From: Clostridia bacterium
Lineage (GTDB): Bacteria; Bacillota; Clostridia; Oscillospirales; Acutalibacteraceae
Assembly (NCBI GenBank): GCA_017613735.1
Contig: JAGADF010000009.1
Coordinates: 186,001 to 250,000, forward strand
Direction of reading: 5' to 3'
Length of the DNA stretch: 64,000 nucleotides
The notes below the pieces were generated by a model. The model was not told where the DNA came from and searched no databases. It saw only the letters and a program-made list of their open reading frames with translations. Positions 1 through 7,183 of the stretch are shown one piece after another; the first letter of the stretch is position 1, and each line of letters opens with the position of its first letter. Both the position numbers and the translations under genes were made by a program.

Positions 1-1753
1 GCAAAATATTATGCTTTTACAGGACGGTACCATTAAAGTTACCGATTTCGGTATTGCCCGTTTTTCAAGAGGAGACACGAAAACGCTTACCGAAAGCGCA
101 ATCGGTTCTGTACATTATATCAGTCCCGAGCAGGCGAGGGGCGAGGTAACCGATGATAAGGCTGATATCTATTCTGTAGGCGTTGTTCTCTATGAAATGC
201 TCACGGGTCAGCTTCCGTTCCAGTCGGACAGCGCGGTTTCCGTTGCGATAATGCAGCTTCAGCAGGAGGCAAAGCGTCCGCGTGAAATTAATCCTGAAAT
301 ACCGATAGGGCTTGAACAGATTACACTTCGCGCTATGCAGAAAAATACGCGCGACAGATATCATTCAGCGGCGGAAATGCTTATGGATATCGACCAGTTC
401 AAGAAAAACCCCGCAATTAAGTTCGATTATTCATATTTTGTTGATAAAGAGCCTACGAAGTATGTCGGCGCGCAGCGCGGCAATAACGTTCCGATTTCAA
501 AGCCCGTTGCAGAAGAAACCGAAGAGGATGAGTATGACGGCAGGAAGAAGGCTATCGCCATTGTCGGCGGAATAGCGGCAGGTCTTGCTGTGCTTGCTCT
601 TATCATTGTTCTTTTCGTTTCGCTCGGTCAGAAGGTTGAACTTCCGAAATTTGTCGGTATGAACTATAACGACGAGATATTTGAAAATGAAAAATATAAG
701 GATTTCGTTTTCGTTACCCAGAATGTAAACGACGAAACAAAGGAACTCGGCACGGTTATTGAGCAGAGTCCAAATGAAGGCACTAAAGTCAGAAAGAAAT
801 CAAAGGTTATTCTCAAAATTGCCTTTAACGACGAAAATGTTCTCGTAGATAACGTTGTCGGCAAGACAGCGGATGAAGCCAAGAAGATTCTTGAAGAAAA
901 AGGCTTTGTAGTAAGTATTGTCGAGGTTTATGACAAGCTTTCTACTGCAGGTCTTGTATTCAAGACTTTCCCGTCTGAAAATACCTATGCCGAAAGAGGC
1001 TCGACCGTTACTGTTTACGTTGCTACCGATGAAAGCGAAAATGCCGTAAAGGTACCCGCGGTAGTCGGCGACAGCGCGGATATAGCAAAAGAGCTTATCG
1101 AAAAGGTAGGACTTGTATGTAAGGTTGAGGAAGTTAATAACGCCGAAAATAAGGGTATGGTCATTTTCCAGAGCCCCGACGGAGATACGTCCGTTGAAGT
1201 CGGCTCAACCGTTACAATCAAGGTTTCAAACGGTATTCCCGAATCCTCGAATGCTACTGTAAGCTTCACTCTTCCCAAGGGCGTCGGAGATTCAGGCACT
1301 ATCAAATATTACCTCAATGATAACCTTTATAAGACCGAAAAGGACATTCTTTTCAGCGGTAAGTCAAAGAGCATTGAGGTTAAGGGCTCGGGCGACGACA
1401 ATACGTTTGTCGTTACCGCAAACGATAAGAAGATTTATGAATGCAAAATTGACTTTACTAAGGTACCTGGCGTAGTTTCGGACGGTAAGGACTTTGCATA
1501 CACCGACGATATTACTCTTCCCAACGACCTTGTTGAAAAGCTTAAGGCCGAAGCCGAAAGCGAGCTTAAAGCTGCGGGCTTTACGAATATCGTATTCAAG
1601 ACTGTTGCCGACGATACGATTGAAGAAGGCAGAGTAATTAAGACCGACCCCGCGGGCGGCTCAAAATACCCTGCGGACAAGAAAATAACCGTTTATATAA
1701 GCTCAGGTCCCGAAGCTGAAGAACCCGATACCGACGAGGGCTCCGGCGATTAA
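1..1753 (+). CDS. prkC: PASTA-domain Ser/Thr protein kinase, C-terminal part (5' end outside window)
   Basis: Membrane Ser/Thr kinase of the PrkC/StkP family, which senses muropeptides or lipid II through extracellular PASTA repeats. The reading frame is open from base 2, and the first residues (QNIM) continue the kinase catalytic loop, so the N-lobe and HRD motif lie upstream. Counting from the Met at base 11: DFG at about 12-14, the SPE activation-segment end at about 38-40, a transmembrane helix at 180-206, PASTA repeats at about 208-272, 275-340, 346-407 and 505-566. A non-PASTA beta-rich segment (about 414-485) separates repeats 3 and 4. rsgA starts 1 bp after the stop, the usual Firmicutes order. 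A PP2C phosphatase is expected upstream but is not visible. Confidence 0.95.
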   Translation, partial: QNIMLLQDGTIKVTDFGIARFSRGDTKTLTESAIGSVHYISPEQARGEVTDDKADIYSVGVVLYEMLTGQLPFQSDSAVSVAIMQLQQEAKRPREINPEIPIGLEQITLRAMQKNTRDRYHSAAEMLMDIDQFKKNPAIKFDYSYFVDKEPTKYVGAQRGNNVPISKPVAEETEEDEYDGRKKAIAIVGGIAAGLAVLALIIVLFVSLGQKVELPKFVGMNYNDEIFENEKYKDFVFVTQNVNDETKELGTVIEQSPNEGTKVRKKSKVILKIAFNDENVLVDNVVGKTADEAKKILEEKGFVVSIVEVYDKLSTAGLVFKTFPSENTYAERGSTVTVYVATDESENAVKVPAVVGDSADIAKELIEKVGLVCKVEEVNNAENKGMVIFQSPDGDTSVEVGSTVTIKVSNGIPESSNATVSFTLPKGVGDSGTIKYYLNDNLYKTEKDILFSGKSKSIEVKGSGDDNTFVVTANDKKIYECKIDFTKVPGVVSDGKDFAYTDDITLPNDLVEKLKAEAESELKAAGFTNIVFKTVADDTIEEGRVIKTDPAGGSKYPADKKITVYISSGPEAEEPDTDEGSGD

Positions 1754-1754
1754 T

Positions 1755-2639
1755 ATGAGCGAAAAGTATAACGGATTAATTTTAAAAGGAATAGGCGGTT
1801 TCTACTATGTGGAAACCGCCATTGGCATTTTTGAATGTAAAGCGAGAGGCATATTCAGAAAACATAGAATAACCCCTCTTGCGGGCGATAAAGTAGTCAT
1901 TTCGGTAAACGAGAAAACCGAAAACACAATAGATGAAATCGGCGAAAGAAAGAACTTTCTTTTAAGACCGCCCGTTGCTAACATTGACGTTCTTGCCATT
2001 GTTGTCGCAACGGTTAATCCTAAGCCGTCGACTCTTATTATAGATAAGCTTACCGCGATTGCTTTTCATAAAGATATTGAGCCCGTGCTCATTATTACCA
2101 AAACCGACCTCGGCTCGTCTGATGAATTGACCGAAATTTATAATTCCGTGGGAATTAAGACGGTCTGCGTTTCGTCGGTAAACGGCGAGGGGATTGACGA
2201 CGTAAAGAGTCTTGTCAGCGGTAAAATCTGTGTATTTACGGGTAATTCAGCCGTCGGGAAATCAACGCTTCTTAACGCGCTTGACGGTTCTCTTTCGCTT
2301 AAAACCGGCGAGTACAGTCAGAAACTCGGAAGGGGACGTCATACCACGAGAGAGGTTGAGCTGTTTCCGTTCTGCGGCGGTTATCTTGCGGACACTCCGG
2401 GCTTTTCGTCGCTTGACTTTGAAAAAAGCGATTTGATTCTTAAGGACGAACTTCCTTTCTGTTTCCCAGAATTTGAAAAGCACCTCGGTAACTGTAAGTT
2501 TACAAGCTGTACTCACACCTGCGAAAAGGGTTGTAAAATAGTTGAAGCCGTATCAAACGGCGAGATACCCGTTTCGAGGCACAACAGCTATGTATCGTTC
2601 TATAATGACGCAAAAAACATTAAAGAGTGGGAATTATAA
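1755..2639 (+). CDS. rsgA: Ribosome small subunit-dependent GTPase A
   Basis: Circularly permuted GTPase that checks late 30S subunit maturation in the cytoplasm. 294 aa, normal length. N-terminal OB fold, then the permuted G motifs: TKTD (G4, about 114-117), GNSAVGKST P-loop (about 163-171), DTPG (G3, about 216-219). A C-terminal zinc site (CKFTSC-H-CEKGC) has the RsgA spacing. The gene starts 1 bp after the kinase stop, so the two are probably translationally coupled, and a strong terminator follows. The neighbouring kinase order is the same as prkC-rsgA (cpgA) in Bacillus. Confidence 0.96.
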   Translation: MSEKYNGLILKGIGGFYYVETAIGIFECKARGIFRKHRITPLAGDKVVISVNEKTENTIDEIGERKNFLLRPPVANIDVLAIVVATVNPKPSTLIIDKLTAIAFHKDIEPVLIITKTDLGSSDELTEIYNSVGIKTVCVSSVNGEGIDDVKSLVSGKICVFTGNSAVGKSTLLNALDGSLSLKTGEYSQKLGRGRHTTREVELFPFCGGYLADTPGFSSLDFEKSDLILKDELPFCFPEFEKHLGNCKFTSCTHTCEKGCKIVEAVSNGEIPVSRHNSYVSFYNDAKNIKEWEL

Positions 2640-2641
2640 GT

Positions 2642-2675
2642 AATGCCGTGAGAATGATTTCTCACGGCATTTTTT
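2642..2675 (+). terminator. Rho-independent terminator after rsgA
   Basis: Perfect 13-bp stem (AATGCCGTGAGAA with TTCTCACGGCATT), 4-nt loop TGAT, followed by a T run. It closes the prkC-rsgA operon. Confidence 0.93.
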
Positions 2676-2813
2676 ACAAAAAAAATAAAAATGTTTGGTC
2701 AGTGTTACAGTTTAATTTTTTACGCATATATATTATAATATTATCGGTATATTTTGTCTTGATATACTTATAATTCTGTAATCAAATTTTTTATAACGAA
2801 AGGGGTTATAATT

Positions 2814-4043
2814 ATGGGATTAATCAGAGCAGCTCAAGGCGCAGTTGCAGGCAACCTTGCCGATCAGTGGAAGGAATTCTTCTATTGCGAAGCAATTGAT
2901 AAGGACGTTATGGTTGTCAAAGGTCAGAAGAGAATCGGTAACCGTTCCTCTAACACAAAAGCAAGCGACAACATTATTTCAAACGGTTCGGGTATTGCCG
3001 TTGCAGACGGTCAGTGCATGATTATCGTTGAGCAGGGTAAGGTTGTTGAGGTTTGCGCAGAGCCCGGTGAATTCACTTATGATTCTTCGACCGAGCCGAG
3101 CATTTTTGCAGGTAAACTCGGCGATTCAATTCTTCAGACCTTCAAGAATATCGGCAGAAGGTTTACATACGGCGGCGACACGGGTAAAGACCAGAGAGTT
3201 TATTATTTCAATACCAAGGAATTGGTTGATAATAAATTCGGTACTCCGAGCCCCATTCCCTTCAGAGTAGTTGATTCAAGAATCGGTCTTGACATTGACG
3301 TATCGGTAAGATGCAGCGGTATTTATTCATATAGAATTGCCGACCCGATTCTTTTCTACACGAATGTCTGCGGCAATGTTGAGAGCGAGTACAGAAGAGA
3401 AGAGCTTGACCAGCAGCTTAAAACCGAATTTGTCAGCGCTTTACAGCCTGCTTTCGGTAAGATGTCAGAGCTTGAAATCAGACCTAACCAGATTGCTTCT
3501 CACGCTACGGAGCTGAGCAACGCAATGAACGAAGAGCTTTCCGCAAAATGGAGCGAGCTTCGCGGTCTTGAGGTCGTATCGGTTGCTATGAACCCGATTA
3601 CTCTTCCCGAAGAGGATCAGGAAAGAATCAAGCAGCTTCAGAGCGCAGCAGCTCTTCGCGACCCGAATATGGCAGGCGCAACAATTGCTATGGCTCAGGC
3701 GGACGCTATGAGAACGGCTGCAGGCAACGAAGGCGGCGCTATGAACGGCTTTATCGGTATGGGTATGGCTATGAACGCAGGCGGCTCTGCGGCTAATCTC
3801 TTTGCTATGGGCAATCAGGAAGGTCAGCAGCCTCCTCAGGCTCCGACACCCGCTCCCGCTCCCGCAGCTGACGCATGGATTTGTCCGAAATGCAATCAGC
3901 AGGTAACAGGAAAGTTCTGCTCTAATTGCGGAACAGCTAAACCCGCAGGCGTTGCTAAGTGCGCTAACTGCGGCTATACTCCTGCCGACCAGAATAATCT
4001 TCCTAACTTCTGCCCCGAATGCGGAAAACCTTTTAATGGCTGA
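2814..4043 (+). CDS. SPFH (flotillin-like) protein with C-terminal zinc ribbons, YdjI-like
   Basis: 409 aa. An N-terminal SPFH/band-7-type domain of the 'virion core protein' subgroup covers about residues 10-280. A Gly/Ala/Met-rich linker and a Pro-rich stretch (about 340-355) follow, then two zinc-ribbon motifs: CPKC...CSNC and CANC...CPEC. This layout matches B. subtilis YdjI, an SPFH protein that forms membrane foci with PspA and YdjG/YdjH during envelope stress. There is no transmembrane helix, so membrane contact is probably through partners. SD GAAAGGGG lies 8 bp before the ATG. It heads a three-gene set with the next two genes. Confidence 0.88.
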   Translation: MGLIRAAQGAVAGNLADQWKEFFYCEAIDKDVMVVKGQKRIGNRSSNTKASDNIISNGSGIAVADGQCMIIVEQGKVVEVCAEPGEFTYDSSTEPSIFAGKLGDSILQTFKNIGRRFTYGGDTGKDQRVYYFNTKELVDNKFGTPSPIPFRVVDSRIGLDIDVSVRCSGIYSYRIADPILFYTNVCGNVESEYRREELDQQLKTEFVSALQPAFGKMSELEIRPNQIASHATELSNAMNEELSAKWSELRGLEVVSVAMNPITLPEEDQERIKQLQSAAALRDPNMAGATIAMAQADAMRTAAGNEGGAMNGFIGMGMAMNAGGSAANLFAMGNQEGQQPPQAPTPAPAPAADAWICPKCNQQVTGKFCSNCGTAKPAGVAKCANCGYTPADQNNLPNFCPECGKPFNG

Positions 4044-4077
4044 TTTTTATAATCATAATTGAAAGGGTTAGGATTGT

Positions 4078-5163
4078 ATGGCTGAATTATTAAACTACAA
4101 ATGTCCTCACTGCGACGCTCCGATTCAGTTTGAACCGGGAATACAGAATATGAAATGTCCTTATTGCGACAGCGAATTTGACGTTGCCGCCCTTAAAAGT
4201 AAGGACGAGGTTCTTAATTCTCAACCCGCGGACAGCTTTGAATGGGATGAAAAGGCGTCGGAACAGTGGGATGAAACAAATGACGAGGGGCTTCGTATCT
4301 TCGTCTGTAAGAGTTGCGGCGGTGAGATAGTCGGCGACGAAAACACCGCTGCGACAAAATGCCCTTACTGCGATAACCCTGTTGTGCTCTCGGGAAGGCT
4401 TTCGGGCGTTCTCAAGCCGAATTACGTCATTCCGTTCAAGCTTGACAAAAATCAGGCTAAACAGAGCCTTAAGGACTATGTGAACAAAAAGAAATTCGTT
4501 CCTAATTTATTCAGGAGCGAAAATCACCTTGACGAAATCAGGGGCATCTATGTTCCGTTCTGGCTTTTCGATTCGGATGTTGACGCTCAGGTTTCTTTTG
4601 ACGCGACAAAGGTCAGTTCCTGGAGTGACTCAAAATACAATTACACCAAAACCGACCATTTCGACGTTTTCAGAAAAGGCAGTATGAGCTTTGAAAACAT
4701 TCCCGTCGACGGCGCAAGCAAAATGCCCGACGACCTTATGGAGTCGATTGAGCCGTTTGATTTTTCCGAGGCGGTTGATTTTCAGACGGCTTATCTTGCG
4801 GGTTTTCTTGCGGATAAGTATGACGTCGATAAGGAAGCGAGTATTCCCAGAGCCAACGAGAGAATCAAAGTCAGCGCCGAGGATACCCTGAGGTCAACGG
4901 TTTCGGGTTATTCAAGCGTTACCGCGAAAAGCAGTTCGGTTCAGCTTATAAAGGGCTCTTCGAAATATGCTCTTTATCCCGTCTGGATTCTTAACACAAC
5001 CTATAAGGGCAATAAGTATTTGTTTGCCATGAACGGCCAGACAGGTAAGTTTATCGGCAATCTTCCCGTCAGTAATGCAAAGCTCGGCGCTTTATTCGCA
5101 GGCTTGTTTACGGGCATATCAGTTCTTGCCATTCTTGTTTCCAAGATGGCGGGCTTACTGTAA
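4078..5163 (+). CDS. Zinc-ribbon membrane anchor protein, YdjG-like
   Basis: 361 aa. Two zinc-ribbon pairs lie near the N terminus (CPHC...CPYC at about 9-30 and CKSC...CPYC at about 80-100), followed by a long beta-rich region. A single C-terminal transmembrane helix (about 334-356) ends 5 residues from the C terminus, so the protein is tail-anchored with the ribbons in the cytoplasm. B. subtilis YdjG has the same layout and recruits the SPFH protein YdjI to the membrane. The gene is 34 bp after the SPFH gene and 13 bp before the TPM gene, which supports one operon. The exact biochemical role is unknown. Confidence 0.8.
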   Translation: MAELLNYKCPHCDAPIQFEPGIQNMKCPYCDSEFDVAALKSKDEVLNSQPADSFEWDEKASEQWDETNDEGLRIFVCKSCGGEIVGDENTAATKCPYCDNPVVLSGRLSGVLKPNYVIPFKLDKNQAKQSLKDYVNKKKFVPNLFRSENHLDEIRGIYVPFWLFDSDVDAQVSFDATKVSSWSDSKYNYTKTDHFDVFRKGSMSFENIPVDGASKMPDDLMESIEPFDFSEAVDFQTAYLAGFLADKYDVDKEASIPRANERIKVSAEDTLRSTVSGYSSVTAKSSSVQLIKGSSKYALYPVWILNTTYKGNKYLFAMNGQTGKFIGNLPVSNAKLGALFAGLFTGISVLAILVSKMAGLL

Positions 5164-5176
5164 GGGGGTGCGTGAT

Positions 5177-6040
5177 ATGAAAAAGGTTTTATCTCTGATT
5201 ATTGTATTCGCACTTCTTATAACGCTTCCCGTTCTGGTATTCGCCGAGGGTGAGCATCCGCCGATTCTTGTTGACGAAGCCGGGTTGCTTACTCAAAGTG
5301 AGTTTGATTCGTTAAACGAAAAGCTTAATACATTAAGTACAACGCTTAGCTTTGATATAGTGGTTGTAACGGTTAACGATATCGACGGTAAAACTCCTAT
5401 GGAGTATTCCGACGACTACTATGATTATAACGGCTATGGGTACGGAGAAGACCACGACGGTTGCCTTTTGCTTATAAGCATGGCTGAGCGCGACTGGTGG
5501 ATTACTACGACCGGTTACGGTATCACCGCGATTACGGACTACGGAATAAGATATATTGAAGACACTATTGTTTCGTATCTTTCATCGGGTGATTATTACG
5601 GCGCGTTCTCCGCTTATGCGGACACGGTGGAAAGCTTTGTTAAAGAAGCGAGAAACGGTAAGCCGTATGATATCGACAATACAATTGACGATTATTATGA
5701 CAGTTATGATTATAACTATGATGATTCTCCTCGGGAGTTAACCGCAAAGGACAAAGCGCAGGCCGTAATAGGTTCGATTGTTCTTGCCCTTGTGATTTCT
5801 CTTGTTGTATCATTCGGTATCAAACGCTCTTATACAAAGGCTGTTCATTTCAACCGCGACGCGAGAAATTATCTTGTTCCGGGCAGTCTTAATATGTCCG
5901 CTTCATACGATAACTTCCTTTATTCCAACGTTACAAAGGTCAGAATCCAGTCCGAGAGCAGCAGCTCAGGCGGAGGAGGAAGCTCGACGCATGTTTCATC
6001 TTCCGGTACGTCGCACGGCGGCGGAGGAGGAAAATTCTGA
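5177..6040 (+). CDS. TPM-domain membrane protein with Gly/Ser-rich tail, YdjH-like
   Basis: 287 aa. An N-terminal signal peptide (about 1-22, cleavage after VFA) is followed by an extracytoplasmic TPM domain (about 27-165; PILVDEAGLL start and the WWITTTGYG motif), an Asp/Tyr-rich linker, one transmembrane helix (about 195-215), and a cytoplasmic tail ending in Ser/Gly runs and GGGGGKF. I chose the ATG at 5177 because SD AAGGGGGTG lies just upstream and the signal peptide begins there; the frame stays open further upstream inside the previous gene, but that extension has no support. Similar to YdjH and the TPM/YgcG family. A possible partner of the SPFH and zinc-ribbon proteins. Confidence 0.85.
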   Translation: MKKVLSLIIVFALLITLPVLVFAEGEHPPILVDEAGLLTQSEFDSLNEKLNTLSTTLSFDIVVVTVNDIDGKTPMEYSDDYYDYNGYGYGEDHDGCLLLISMAERDWWITTTGYGITAITDYGIRYIEDTIVSYLSSGDYYGAFSAYADTVESFVKEARNGKPYDIDNTIDDYYDSYDYNYDDSPRELTAKDKAQAVIGSIVLALVISLVVSFGIKRSYTKAVHFNRDARNYLVPGSLNMSASYDNFLYSNVTKVRIQSESSSSGGGGSSTHVSSSGTSHGGGGGKF

Positions 6041-6064
6041 TTTATTAATCGGAAAACAAATAAG

Positions 6065-6100
6065 TAAGCCGCAGTCTCTTCTGAGATTGCGGCTTATATT
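6065..6100. terminator. Bidirectional terminator between the YdjH-like gene and dus
   Basis: 13-bp stem TAAGCCGCAGTCT / AGATTGCGGCTTA (one G-U) with 6-nt loop CTTCTG, located between two converging genes. T-rich on the plus side and A-rich before the stem, so it can serve both strands. Confidence 0.82.
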
Positions 6101-7072
6101 TTAGTATTGATTTTCGCTTGCAATTCTGAATGCAATTTCTTCTAACTGAGCTATTGATTCAATGGCGCATATTTCTCGTTTATATCTTGCGGTGCCTCTT
6201 ATGCCTTTCGTGTACCAGGCGGCGTGTTTTCGCGCTTCTCTTATACCGATTCTTTCGCCTTTGTATTCGCATATTCTGTTAATATGCTTTATCATTACTC
6301 TCATTCTTTCCGAAACTGGAGGCTCGGGTATAATTGTTCCGTTGTTTAAATATGCGTTAACCTGTGAAAATACCCAAGGTCTGCCTAACGAACCTCTGCC
6401 GACCATTACCGCGTCGCAGTTGGTATATTCGAGCATTTTTGCGGCGGTAACGCCGTCGGTTACGTCGCCGTTTACTATAACGGGTATTGAAACCGAGTTT
6501 TTAACCTCTTTTATTATATCGAGGTTTACGGGCGGAGCATACATCTGGTCGCGCGTTCTGCCGTGAATTGTAATGGCTGATGCGCCTGCATTTTCGATTC
6601 TTTTTGCAATTTCCGTGGCATTGACGTTGTCTTTGTCAAAGCCCGCCCTCATTTTGACCGTAACGGGAACAGGTGACGCCTTGACAACGGCTCTTACAAT
6701 TTTTTCGGCTAATTCGGGATTTTTAAGAAGGCTTGAGCCGCTTTTGTTATTGACTATTTTCGGAGCGGGACACCCCATATTAATATCAATAATATCGGGC
6801 TTAAATTCCATAACGGATTCGACGCTCTGAGCCATTATTTCGGGGTCGTAACCGAAAATCTGGGCCGCGGAAGGTCTTTCCTTTTCGGACAGAACAAGTA
6901 ATTCCCTTGACTTTCTGTCGGTCATCGTGATTCCCTTGCTGCTGACCATTTCGCTTTCGGTAAGCGACGCGCCATATTCCCTGCAAAGCTCACGGAACGC
7001 CATATCCGCAACTCCCGCCATAGGCGCCAGTAAAGCTTTTCCTTCTATTTCTACATTACCGATTTTCAACAA
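6101..7072 (-). CDS. dusB: tRNA-dihydrouridine synthase (DusB family)
   Basis: FMN-dependent enzyme that reduces uridines in the tRNA D-loop. 323 aa, normal length. APMAGVAD FMN-binding motif near residue 16, catalytic Cys in DINMGCPAPK (about residue 101), SGSSLL, KMRAGF, TIHGRTRDQ and the C-terminal VGRGSLGRPW typical of DusB. No ATG is available at the family start: the likely initiation is TTG at 7072 (a second TTG follows directly), behind AAGGA. The gene is divergent from polA and monocistronic here. Confidence 0.95.
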   Translation of the reverse strand: MLKIGNVEIEGKALLAPMAGVADMAFRELCREYGASLTESEMVSSKGITMTDRKSRELLVLSEKERPSAAQIFGYDPEIMAQSVESVMEFKPDIIDINMGCPAPKIVNNKSGSSLLKNPELAEKIVRAVVKASPVPVTVKMRAGFDKDNVNATEIAKRIENAGASAITIHGRTRDQMYAPPVNLDIIKEVKNSVSIPVIVNGDVTDGVTAAKMLEYTNCDAVMVGRGSLGRPWVFSQVNAYLNNGTIIPEPPVSERMRVMIKHINRICEYKGERIGIREARKHAAWYTKGIRGTARYKREICAIESIAQLEEIAFRIASENQY

Positions 7073-7105
7073 ATCATTCCTTAAATATTACTTTTTTGGT
7101 ATTTT

Positions 7106-7134
7106 ATCATAATTTTTTATCTTTTTCACCCCAA
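7106..7134 (-). promoter_or_regulatory. Probable dus promoter
   Basis: On the minus strand TTGGGG, 17-bp spacer, TATGAT, 34 bp upstream of the dus start. The -10 is good and the -35 is weak. Confidence 0.45.
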
Positions 7135-7183
7135 AACAGAAAATTTGTGGTAAAATAATAAAAATAATTTCTGGCGGTGCATT

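Noticed and set aside
2676-2813. Promoter for the SPFH operon: several TATAAT-like strings.
   Set aside because: No string has a convincing -35 at 16-18 bp; a promoter is expected here, but I cannot place it.
5075-5176. Longer N terminus for the TPM protein.
   Set aside because: It lies in the previous gene, lacks an SD, and would put residues before an obvious signal peptide.
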